Source: Thiomicrorhabdus xiamenensis (GTDB lineage: Bacteria > Pseudomonadota > Gammaproteobacteria > Thiomicrospirales > Thiomicrospiraceae). From it: DNA of 64,000 nt. Position 1 is the first letter of the stretch, and each line of letters begins with the position of its first letter. A model generated the notes under the pieces. That model was not told where the DNA came from. It ran no database searches and saw only the letters and a program-made list of their open reading frames with translations. This document shows, piece by piece, positions 8,518 through 16,494 of this stretch. The position numbers and the translations under genes are program-made. The stretch is from contig NZ_CP054020.1 in NCBI RefSeq assembly GCF_013282625.1, positions 62,001 through 126,000 on the forward strand, read 5' to 3'.

Positions 8518-9704
8518 TATTTACCTCCCGCGTTCTTATCGGCGGATTGTGGCGGCAGAACGGTGACTGGAGTTTTAGGGCGCAACTTGATCAGGTTCCC
8601 GGTAATGACTTCATCACCGGCCTTAAGACCGCCCTTAACCAGCCAGCGTCCCTGATAAAGACCGGCAAGCTGAATCGGCAGCATTTGTGCCATGCCGTCT
8701 TTTGCCACATAAACAAACGCCTGAGCGCCGACTTGCATTACCGAGGATTCCGGAATACTCGGCATGTTTTGCCATTCTCCAAGAGTTGCTTCGAGGCGAA
8801 CGAACTGACCGGGAAGAAGTCGGTTGTCCTGATTGGCAAAGGTTGCTCGAACCGGTTGACTGGCGGTCGCTGCATCCAATTGCGTATCGATAAAATCAAC
8901 CTGACTTTCTTGAATCGTGGAACCACTGGCGCTGATTAACGCGACTTTCGGCGTGTCGAAAGGCTTGACCAAACCGGCATCCACTTGTTCCAAAAATGTC
9001 TGACGATCATTATCGGAAATCGAGAAATGCGCATAAACCGGATCGGTTTGAGTAATGCTGTTCAGTAAGCTGACACCGGCTTCCGGATTGATCAGATCGC
9101 CGACATCCATCTGACGTTGCCCGATGACACCGCTGATTTCCGCTTCGATTGTCGTGTCGTCCAGTTCGATCTGAGCACTGTGCAGTTTGGCTTGCGCTGC
9201 ATCACGATCCGCCAGGGCAACCTGCCATGCGGTATAGGCGTCATCGACATCCTGAATACTGACAGACTGTTTCTCGCGCAGCTTTTTGACACGGTCATAA
9301 TTGATCTTGCTTTGCGTTACCTGAACCTTGGCGCTTTGCAGAAGCGCTGCTGCCTGTTCTTTTGCCGCCACATAGCGACGGTCATCAATTTGATACAGCT
9401 TGTCGCCGGCTTTGACCAGCTGGCCTTCCTGATAGAACTGCTTTTCGATAATACCTGTGACACGGGCATGTACTTCAACCGATTTACTGGCTGCCAGCTG
9501 TGCAGGGTAGTTCGCCTTGTATGGGAAATTCTGCAGGCTGACTTTTTCAACCTGAACCGGCATAGGCGGTCTTTCCTGTTTGCCTGCAGCATTGCCGTCG
9601 GCAGCAATGACTTTATTGCTGTGTACAAGACCCAGCATTAAAAAGGAGCAGATTACCAAAGGTAAAAACGATTTGCGGTGTGATGTTGCGAGAGAGTATT
9701 TCAT
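8517..9704 (-). CDS. RND periplasmic adaptor subunit (AcrA-like)
   Basis: Membrane-fusion protein of the adjacent RND pump, 395 residues. It has an N-terminal hydrophobic signal segment, then a split lipoyl/barrel-sandwich domain (VEVHARVTGIIEKQFYQEGQ and the matching DTTIEAEISGVIGQRQMDVG part) around a helical hairpin, and a C-terminal beta-barrel. There is no good lipobox (the Cys is preceded by VI rather than a small residue), so it may be a non-lipidated adaptor. It is first in the operon and divergent from a TetR regulator gene 195 bp away. Confidence 0.92.
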   Translation of the reverse strand: MKYSLATSHRKSFLPLVICSFLMLGLVHSNKVIAADGNAAGKQERPPMPVQVEKVSLQNFPYKANYPAQLAASKSVEVHARVTGIIEKQFYQEGQLVKAGDKLYQIDDRRYVAAKEQAAALLQSAKVQVTQSKINYDRVKKLREKQSVSIQDVDDAYTAWQVALADRDAAQAKLHSAQIELDDTTIEAEISGVIGQRQMDVGDLINPEAGVSLLNSITQTDPVYAHFSISDNDRQTFLEQVDAGLVKPFDTPKVALISASGSTIQESQVDFIDTQLDAATASQPVRATFANQDNRLLPGQFVRLEATLGEWQNMPSIPESSVMQVGAQAFVYVAKDGMAQMLPIQLAGLYQGRWLVKGGLKAGDEVITGNLIKLRPKTPVTVLPPQSADKNAGGK

Positions 9705-9899
9705 ATAGAGCCAGCCTTAAAGAGTGATTAAGTCTTTAATTATTAAACGAAAAGAATATTTTATACATAAAAGTGTAATTGTCACTACATTTATTTTAAA
9801 AAAATCGTATGATTCTTTTATCAATGCCGCTTTAAAAGCATTTTCGGGGATTATGTATATAATATGTGGTGTAAAAATTTGAGCTGTTTAAGGGAATCT
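9705..9899. promoter_or_regulatory. Divergent control region of efflux operon and TetR gene
   Basis: A 195-bp AT-rich region between the adaptor gene and the TetR gene. TATATAAT at 9854-9861 is a likely -10 box for the TetR gene. AGTG (9772-9775) and CACT (9783-9786) form a partial palindrome that could be the repressor site; this is weak evidence. Confidence 0.5.
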
Positions 9900-10571
9900 A
9901 TGACGCAAAATCCTGCCAATCAATCCACTGATAAAGAAACTGTTGCACAGGCTAAACCGGAAGTTTCGACCAATAAACGAGGTCTGGAGCGCCGAAGAAA
10001 ATTGCTTGAGGTGGCGGAAAAACATTTCTTTTCATTTGGTTATGCGGGTACCAGCGTCAATGAGATCGTCAAGGAAGCCGGAGGTTCCCTGAATACGCTC
10101 TATCGCTATTTCGGCAATAAACTCGGGCTTTTCGAAGCGGTCTTCCGGCTGAAAACCGATGAGCTGTTTACGCCTTTTGCCCATATGGATTTCTGGCAGG
10201 ACGATATCGAAACCAACCTTTTTCGGTTTGGTGAATGTCTGCAAAGAGTGACTTCAACCCCGGATGGAATTGCTGTTTATCGCTTGGTCGTGACCGAAAA
10301 TAACTTTGAGCAGAGCGAGATACAGCGTATTTTTTATCAACTCGGTCCGCAGACGGGGATTCGAATCCTTGGCGATTATCTGCAGCGCATGAAAGACAAG
10401 GGAAAACTCGAGCTCGAAGATCCTTATCTGGCGGCTTCTCAGTTTATCGAAATGATTAAAGGGCCTTTCCTTTATCCGCGACTGTTCGGTGAAACGATTG
10501 AAGAGCAACAGCTGCATCAGGCGCTTAAACAGGCGATTCATATTTTTCTCAATGGCTGCCTGCAAAAATAG
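9900..10571 (+). CDS. TetR family transcriptional regulator
   Basis: Likely repressor of the divergent RND efflux operon, 223 residues. The N-terminal helix-turn-helix reads SVNEIVKEAGGSLNTLYRYF, a typical TetR DNA-binding block; the rest is the helical ligand and dimer domain, of the AefR-like type. The ATG at 9900 has AAGGGA just upstream. An in-frame ATG at 9864 is rejected because it sits at the likely -10 box. Autoregulation together with efflux control is the usual arrangement and is inferred here. Confidence 0.9.
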   Translation: MTQNPANQSTDKETVAQAKPEVSTNKRGLERRRKLLEVAEKHFFSFGYAGTSVNEIVKEAGGSLNTLYRYFGNKLGLFEAVFRLKTDELFTPFAHMDFWQDDIETNLFRFGECLQRVTSTPDGIAVYRLVVTENNFEQSEIQRIFYQLGPQTGIRILGDYLQRMKDKGKLELEDPYLAASQFIEMIKGPFLYPRLFGETIEEQQLHQALKQAIHIFLNGCLQK

Positions 10572-10575
10572 CCGT

Positions 10576-10591
10576 CGTTTCACGTGAAAAG
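10576..10591. other. parS-like site B
   Basis: CGTTTCACGTGAAAAG, identical to the 16-mer at 1350-1365 and matching the parS consensus at 13 of 16 positions. It lies between the TetR stop codon and a terminator, in non-coding DNA. Confidence 0.65.
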
Positions 10592-10594
10592 AAA

Positions 10595-10620
10595 CCGAGG
10601 AAAGGGTACCCTTTCCTCGG
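10595..10620. terminator. Terminator between tetR and yceI genes
   Basis: A 26-bp perfect palindrome running from CCGAGGAAAGGG to CCCTTTCCTCGG, between two convergent genes. On the minus strand it is followed by TTTCTTTTC, so it serves best for the yceI operon. Confidence 0.85.
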
Positions 10621-10626
10621 CAAGAC

Positions 10627-11211
10627 TTACTTACGAACCCCTTCGATATCCAGAGTCAGAAAGACCTCGGTTGAGGCCGGTCCTAAATCATAGGTAATTC
10701 CGTAATCGGCCATTTTGAAGCTGGTTGTACCGCTGAAACCGGAGCGGTAGCCGCCCCATGGATCTTTTCCTTCACCGATTTTATGAGCGTCGATGGTTAG
10801 AGGTTTGGTCACGCCGTTCAGGGTGAAATCGCCGGTAATCGTCAATTTATCGCCTTTGGCCTGGACATTGGTACTGACGAACTTTGCCTGCGGGTATTTA
10901 CTGACATTCAGGAAATCCTTGCTGCGCAGGTGTTTGTCGCGCTCCGCATGGTTGCTGTTCAGGCTGGTGGTGTCAATGGTGACCTGTACCTTACTCTGAC
11001 CCGGTTTACTGCTGTCGTAGCTGTAATTGCCGGAAAATTTTTCGAAACGCCCGTTCAGCCAGCTGTAGCCGAGATGTTTAATCTTGAACTGAATTGCGGC
11101 GTGCATGCCTTGAGTGTCGATCTGGTATTCGGCAGCCTGAGCACTGTGTACCGGCGCCGCCAGTAGAGCCGGGGTTAAAAGCAGTGCGCCTAAAGTCGCT
11201 TTAATCTTCAT
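10627..11211 (-). CDS. YceI family periplasmic protein
   Basis: A 194-residue secreted lipocalin-like protein; YceI proteins bind polyisoprenoid or quinone-like lipids in the periplasm. The N-terminus is a clear signal peptide (LGALLLTPALLAAPVHSAQA). Family blocks follow: HAAIQFKIKHLGYSWLNGRF-type core, SNHAERDKHLRSKDFLN and the closing FLTLDIEG. The ATG at 11211 has GGAG upstream and overlaps the cytochrome b561 stop by 4 bp (ATGA). The yceI-cybB pairing is common and suggests a shared periplasmic redox or stress role. Confidence 0.93.
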   Translation of the reverse strand: MKIKATLGALLLTPALLAAPVHSAQAAEYQIDTQGMHAAIQFKIKHLGYSWLNGRFEKFSGNYSYDSSKPGQSKVQVTIDTTSLNSNHAERDKHLRSKDFLNVSKYPQAKFVSTNVQAKGDKLTITGDFTLNGVTKPLTIDAHKIGEGKDPWGGYRSGFSGTTSFKMADYGITYDLGPASTEVFLTLDIEGVRK

Positions 11212-11768
11212 AATATGTCTCCTTTGCTGATTGTCAGCATACGTTTTAAAGTTTTGTCTTGGTTGATGAAATGGTGTTTCAATGCAGCTGCCAGGTGCAG
11301 TAGCACCAGAGCGATCAATGTCCATGCGATAATCTCATGGACTTCACCGGCAATATCCGCCTGTTGCTCGAATTGCCAAGGTAAAGCGGGTATCGAGAAG
11401 AGCCCGAAGACACTGATCGCTTCTCCTTCTGCACTGGATATGAAATAACCGCTAAGACCGAGTAGAATCACCAACAGATAGAATGTCAGGTGAGCGCTTT
11501 CGGCCAGAAAATTCTGCATTGGGCTTTTGCCCAGTGCGGCCGGTTTCGGATTGCTCCAACGCCATAGCAGGCGCAGCAGCATTAAACCGACGACAAGTAC
11601 GCCGATACTCTTATGCAGGCTCGGAGCTTCGTGGTACCAGTTGTGGTAATAGCCGAGATCGACCATCCAGGTTCCCAGCCAAAATAGCCCGAGCAGAGCT
11701 GCTGCCAGTAGCCAATGTAAAGTGATCGCTACCAGCCCGTAGCCTTTTGTATCGTTGCGCCATTGCAT
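11208..11768 (-). CDS. Cytochrome b561 family protein
   Basis: A 186-residue inner-membrane di-heme b cytochrome. Four hydrophobic helices carry the conserved histidines: HWLLAAALL in TM1, LHKSIGV in TM2, and the pair VHEIIAW and LLHLAAALKHHF towards the C-terminus. It probably passes electrons between quinol and a periplasmic partner. It is first in a two-gene operon with yceI, overlapping it by 4 bp, and divergent from a LysR regulator 150 bp away. Confidence 0.92.
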   Translation of the reverse strand: MQWRNDTKGYGLVAITLHWLLAAALLGLFWLGTWMVDLGYYHNWYHEAPSLHKSIGVLVVGLMLLRLLWRWSNPKPAALGKSPMQNFLAESAHLTFYLLVILLGLSGYFISSAEGEAISVFGLFSIPALPWQFEQQADIAGEVHEIIAWTLIALVLLHLAAALKHHFINQDKTLKRMLTISKGDIL

Positions 11769-11919
11769 TGCATTTCTCCATAATGGGGAACGGATAACTC
11801 TGTTCCTTGATCCATGTTTAATAATTTAAATTTTTTCCAATCAATAGAGAATATGCTGATAATAAAAAGACTTTTTCCATTTAAGTGGTAATGACTGAGA
11901 TAAATTACTGAGGGTAACT

Positions 11920-12822
11920 ATGCAACCGGATGTTTTTGAGGGAATGAGTGTTTTTGTGAGTGTCGTTGAGGCGGGCAGTTTCAGTTCTGCAGCGCAGAAC
12001 CTCGGCGTGTCGGTCTCATTTGTCAGCAAACAGGTAAACCGCCTGGAAGAGCGGTTGAATGCCCGACTTCTGCAGCGTTCGACCCGTAGTTTGAGTCTCA
12101 CCGAAGTTGGCCAGATGTATTACACCAAAGCGCGCGATATTGTGCGTTCCGCGCAGGAGATGGAAAACAATATTCACTCCTTGCAGCAAAATCCGGTCGG
12201 TACCATCAAGGTCAGTGTGCCCTTGAGTTTCGGACATTTACACCTGCAGTCTGTGATCACCGACTATATGCGTCTGTACCCCCAGGTGGAATTGCAGGTT
12301 GATTTCAGCAGCCGTCTGGTTGATTTGGCTGGAGAGGGGTTTGATGTCGCTCTGCGTTTGGGCGAATCGAAAGATTCCAGTCTGATCAGTCGTAAAGTCA
12401 CGGAATTTAATTTAGTCACCTGCGCAACTCCGGCGTTCTGGCAGAAGTATCCGCAAATTACCCATCCCAGCCAGCTTCGGCAGCTACCGGCAATCAAATA
12501 CCACTATCAGCAGGCCCCCTTGATGATGGAGTATTTTGTCAACGGCCAGAGTCTGCATATTGATGTCCCGGCCAAGGCGCAGACCAATCACTTGCCTCAG
12601 CAACTGGAGCTGATACTGGCCGGAATCGGCTTCGGCCGCCTGCCGACTTTCATTGCCGACGATTATTTGAACAGCGGTCGTTTACAGGCCGTATTGCAAT
12701 CCTATGAAATGCCGGTTCAGGGGATTTATATCGTCTATCCGCACCGGCATCATCTCTCTGCAAAAGTAAGAGCTTTTGTGGATCTGGTTTGCGATGCCTT
12801 CAAGAAAGAGATTGGAAAGTAG
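11920..12822 (+). CDS. LysR family transcriptional regulator
   Basis: A 300-residue LysR-type regulator. The N-terminal winged helix-turn-helix reads GSFSSAAQNLGVSVSFVSKQ followed by a typical LTEVG turn. The remainder is the periplasmic-binding-like effector domain. It belongs to the CrgA/DsdC-like branch often next to its target. It is divergent from cytochrome b561 and yceI and may control them. The effector is unknown. Confidence 0.9.
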   Translation: MQPDVFEGMSVFVSVVEAGSFSSAAQNLGVSVSFVSKQVNRLEERLNARLLQRSTRSLSLTEVGQMYYTKARDIVRSAQEMENNIHSLQQNPVGTIKVSVPLSFGHLHLQSVITDYMRLYPQVELQVDFSSRLVDLAGEGFDVALRLGESKDSSLISRKVTEFNLVTCATPAFWQKYPQITHPSQLRQLPAIKYHYQQAPLMMEYFVNGQSLHIDVPAKAQTNHLPQQLELILAGIGFGRLPTFIADDYLNSGRLQAVLQSYEMPVQGIYIVYPHRHHLSAKVRAFVDLVCDAFKKEIGK

Positions 12823-12897
12823 GCCGGTAAATAATTTTGAGTTTTGCCGCTTGAGTCATTAAGCTTGCAGACATCCCGCAGTGTAAAGGACAAGTCT

Positions 12898-14163
12898 ATG
12901 TGGCCGGTGTTCCGTTTCCCCGCTTTCAGGGCATTTTTCGGCATTCAGTTTCTCGGTGCCTTTAACGACAACCTCTATAAAAACGCTCTGGTGATCCTGA
13001 TTACCTTTAAATTAAGCCAGTCCGAAGAGCAGACCGGTCTTCTGGTGACGCTGGCTGCCGGACTTTTTATTCTGCCGTTTCTGCTTTTTTCCCCTTTGGC
13101 GGGGCAGCTTGCCGATGCCTACGATAAACGCTGGCTGATCCGTAAAATCAATCTTGCCGAAGTTGGTGTGATGCTGCTCGGTGCTATCTCTCTTATTCAA
13201 CAGTCGATCGAACTGCTGCTGTTTACACTGTTTCTGATGGGAACCCAGTCGGCTTTTTTCGGCCCGATCAAATACGCGTTTCTGCCGGAGATTCTGCCGG
13301 AAAAACAGCTCATCAAAGGGAATGCGCTTTTTAGCGGTTCGACCTTTGTCGCTATTTTGCTGGGAACGATTCTCGGCGGTCTGGGGGTAATGCCGGATGA
13401 CGGCGTTTACCTTATGGGAGCGGCGGTGATTGTCGTCGCTTCATTAGGTTATCTGGCCAGTTTCGCCGTCGGAGAAGTTCGGCCGCATCCGGGCTACCCC
13501 GAAAAAATCCGTTTTTGGGGTAACACCCGGTCCATTTTTCAGCAGGCGCTCCGCCATAGGGAAGCCTTTTTTGCGGTGCTGGGCATCTCCTGGTTCTGGT
13601 TTTTCGGTGCGGTGATTCTGAGTCAGATTCCGACTCTGGTGAAATACGGCCTGCAGGCCGATGATCAGGTTGTGGTCTGGTTTCTGACTCTTTTTTCGAT
13701 TGGCATCGCTCTCGGATCGGCAGGCATAGCACAGCTTTTCAAAGGGCAGGTTCATCTGCGCTGGCATCCGCTTCTACTGATTTTGATGAGTACCAGCCTG
13801 CTGATGGCGGTCTGGCTGATTCATCTGCATACGCCGGTCGGCGGAAATTTCGCTCTGACAACGCTGAGCGAGTTTCTTTCCAGTACTTACGGCTTGGCAT
13901 TAAGTGTCAGTTTTGCGTTGATGGCCTTCTTTGGCGGTGCTTATATTGTGCCTCTGTACACCCTGATGCAGTGCAAGACACCTGCCGAGCAACGGGGGCA
14001 GATGATAGCCGTCAATAACCTGATCAATTCAGCGCTGATGGTGCTGTCGTCACTGCTGCTTATGTTCGGATTCGGAGTGGGTCTTTCATTACTTGCCATG
14101 CTGGTTATTTTGGCGGTTGCGAACATTTTGGTAATCGTATTGTTTAAAATGGGTGCAAATTAG
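12898..14163 (+). CDS. lplT: MFS transporter, LplT-like lysophospholipid transporter
   Basis: A 421-residue inner-membrane transporter with about 12 helices. The N-terminus FFGIQFLGAFNDNLYKNAL is characteristic of the LplT/YihN-like branch of MFS, which flips lysophospholipids from the outer to the inner leaflet. It lies 48 bp upstream of an aas gene on the same strand, the same functional pair as E. coli aas-lplT but in opposite order. The ATG at 12898 has AAAGGA 7 nt upstream; a TTG at 12844 is less likely. Confidence 0.85.
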   Translation: MWPVFRFPAFRAFFGIQFLGAFNDNLYKNALVILITFKLSQSEEQTGLLVTLAAGLFILPFLLFSPLAGQLADAYDKRWLIRKINLAEVGVMLLGAISLIQQSIELLLFTLFLMGTQSAFFGPIKYAFLPEILPEKQLIKGNALFSGSTFVAILLGTILGGLGVMPDDGVYLMGAAVIVVASLGYLASFAVGEVRPHPGYPEKIRFWGNTRSIFQQALRHREAFFAVLGISWFWFFGAVILSQIPTLVKYGLQADDQVVVWFLTLFSIGIALGSAGIAQLFKGQVHLRWHPLLLILMSTSLLMAVWLIHLHTPVGGNFALTTLSEFLSSTYGLALSVSFALMAFFGGAYIVPLYTLMQCKTPAEQRGQMIAVNNLINSALMVLSSLLLMFGFGVGLSLLAMLVILAVANILVIVLFKMGAN

Positions 14164-14211
14164 CAAATTTTGTGTACTTTTTTAACTTTTTTCTTTTAGG
14201 GTGTCATGTAA

Positions 14212-16374
14212 ATGAAGTGGTTGTTCAAATCTTTGGCAAAGCTGATTTTTAAACTGTTGTATCGGGTTGAAGTCAGAGGCTTGGAACACTACCGGGCGGT
14301 TAAGCAGGAAAAACAGCCGCTGCTGATTATTGCGAATCACGTATCCCTGCTGGACGGTCCGCTTCTGGATCTTTTTGTACCGGGCGAAACCACGTTCATG
14401 GTCGACAAAAGCCACACCAACAAATGGCATGAACGCTGGATTCTGGCGATGAGTCACTATTTCAGTGTCGATATGCACAGTCCGTATGCGGCCAAGCATA
14501 TGATCGAAGAGCTGCGAACCGGTAAGCAGTGCATGATTTTTCCGGAAGGACGGATTACCACCACCGGCGCCATGATGAAAATTTATGACGGAACCGGGAT
14601 GGTTGCGGCCAAAAGCGGTGCGATACTGCTGCCGATTCACATTGATGGTGCGGTTCTGAGTCGTTTTTCTTATCTGGATGGTAGTCGCTTCGGTTTTATA
14701 AAACGTTTCTGGTTTCCGAAAATCACCCTGACGATTTCTCCGGCTCAGCAACTCTCCGTTCCTAAGGGCGTCAAAGGGCATGACCGTCACCGGCTGCTAA
14801 CCGAGCAGGTGGCCAAGATCATGCGCGACAGTGCCTATCTGGGCGCCATTCAGAAAAAATCCCTGTTTACTGCTTTATTGCAGGCCAAGTCGAAATTCCG
14901 TGCCGGTGATATCTGTGTCGAGGATATTAACCATCAGGAACTGACGCTGAAAAAGATTGTGCTTGCGGCCAAAGTTTTGGGCAAGGCTTTGCACAAAGAA
15001 CTTAAGGATGAGAAGCGTGTCGGTTTAATGCTGCCGAATGTCAGCGGTATGCCGGCCAGCTTTTTTGCGTTGCAGGCCTACGGTTATGTTCCGGCGATGA
15101 TTAACTTTACCGCCGGAAAAAACGTGATTCGCTCCGCCTGCCAAACAGCGGAATTGAAAACCATTATTACCTCGCAGCGTTTTATCGATGCGTTCGGATT
15201 GCAGGAACTGGTCGAAGAACTGTCGTCGGACGTGCGTTTTATTGTTCTCGAAGAGGTTCGGGAAAGCATCGGCACTCTTGATAAGCTCGGGGGCATGCTG
15301 GCGTCGGCGAAATCTCTGCCGGGCAATCGCCTTGATCCCGAGTCGGAAGCGGTGGTGCTGTTCACATCCGGCTCAGAAGGTGCGCCCAAAGGGGTGGTGC
15401 TGTCGCATAACAATATTGTCAGCAATATCGAGCAGATCAGCGCCATGCTGAACCTGATGCCGAACGAGCAGCTGTTCAATGCGCTGCCTACCTTTCACTG
15501 TTTCGGTCTGACCGCCGGGATGCTGTGGCCGATTTTGAAAGGGGCAAGAGTTTTCTTCTATCCGTCGCCGGTTCATTACCATCAGGTTCCGGAACTGGTG
15601 TATCAGAAAAATGCCCGCCTGATTTTCGGAACCGATACCTTCTTTACGGGCTATGCGCGCAAGGCGAATCCGTATGATTTTTACAGCATGCGTGCTCTGG
15701 TAGCCGGTGCCGAACGTCTGCGTCCGGAAACCCGTCAGGTCTATGCGGAGAAATTCCATCAGCCGATCTATGAGGGTTACGGCGTTACCGAAACCACTCC
15801 GGTTTTGAGTGTTAATATTCCCACCAGCTTCAAACATGGTTCGGTGGGAATGTTTGTGCCGATGATCGAGCATCGTCTTGAGCCGATTCCGGGGATTAAA
15901 GAGGGTGGTCGCCTGTTTGTCAAAGGGCCGAATGTGATGCTCGGTTATCTGATGCCGGATAAACCGGGTGTGCTTCAGCCTCCAAGCGGAGGCTGGCATG
16001 ATACCGGCGATATCGTTGATATCGATCAGGACGGTTTTGTGTGGATTAAAGGGCGCGCCAAGCGTTTCGCCAAGATCGGCGGGGAAATGGTTTCCTTAAC
16101 GGCGGTGGAAGCCTATATCAATCAGGCCAGCCCGGAAAGCCATCATGCGGTCGTTGCGATCGAGGATAAACGCAAGGGCGAACAATTGGTTCTGGTGACC
16201 GACGATCATACCTTAAGTCGTAAAACGGTGATTGATGCTGCCAGAGCGAATCAAGTGTCCGAATTGATGATTCCGAAAACCGTGGTACTGGTTGAACAGG
16301 TTCCGGTTCTCGGTACCGGTAAGGTTGACTATCCTGCGGTTCAGCAGCTGGTTGAGCAGCAGTCAAAAGTCTGA
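14212..16374 (+). CDS. aas: Bifunctional 2-acyl-GPE acyltransferase / acyl-ACP synthetase
   Basis: Re-acylates lysophospholipids using acyl-ACP that it makes itself. At 720 residues it matches E. coli Aas (719). The N-terminal PlsC domain has the HX4D motif (His43-Asp48 in NHVSLLDGP) and FPEGRITTTG. The C-terminal half is an AMP-dependent synthetase: the P-loop TSGSEGAPKG, YGVTETTPVLS, and GWHDTGDIV with the downstream KRFAKIGGEMVSL lysine region. With the LplT-like transporter upstream it forms a complete lysophospholipid rescue module at the inner membrane. Confidence 0.95.
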   Translation: MKWLFKSLAKLIFKLLYRVEVRGLEHYRAVKQEKQPLLIIANHVSLLDGPLLDLFVPGETTFMVDKSHTNKWHERWILAMSHYFSVDMHSPYAAKHMIEELRTGKQCMIFPEGRITTTGAMMKIYDGTGMVAAKSGAILLPIHIDGAVLSRFSYLDGSRFGFIKRFWFPKITLTISPAQQLSVPKGVKGHDRHRLLTEQVAKIMRDSAYLGAIQKKSLFTALLQAKSKFRAGDICVEDINHQELTLKKIVLAAKVLGKALHKELKDEKRVGLMLPNVSGMPASFFALQAYGYVPAMINFTAGKNVIRSACQTAELKTIITSQRFIDAFGLQELVEELSSDVRFIVLEEVRESIGTLDKLGGMLASAKSLPGNRLDPESEAVVLFTSGSEGAPKGVVLSHNNIVSNIEQISAMLNLMPNEQLFNALPTFHCFGLTAGMLWPILKGARVFFYPSPVHYHQVPELVYQKNARLIFGTDTFFTGYARKANPYDFYSMRALVAGAERLRPETRQVYAEKFHQPIYEGYGVTETTPVLSVNIPTSFKHGSVGMFVPMIEHRLEPIPGIKEGGRLFVKGPNVMLGYLMPDKPGVLQPPSGGWHDTGDIVDIDQDGFVWIKGRAKRFAKIGGEMVSLTAVEAYINQASPESHHAVVAIEDKRKGEQLVLVTDDHTLSRKTVIDAARANQVSELMIPKTVVLVEQVPVLGTGKVDYPAVQQLVEQQSKV

Positions 16375-16494
16375 TTGCATCACTGTTGCGGCCTGGAGCC
16401 GGCGGATATCCAGTTTTTGTCGAATATCCACCGTTTGCTGCATAACAGAGCATAAAGCCGTAAAAAGCTTTAACTTCGCTGCCTATGGAAGCTT

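Noticed and set aside
9772-9786. AGTG-N7-CACT as TetR operator
   Set aside because: Only four paired bases on each side; too weak to list as a site without further evidence.
16393-16420. CTGGA/TCCAG hairpin followed by TTTTTG after aas
   Set aside because: Five-bp stem with an 11-nt loop is too weak to call a terminator.
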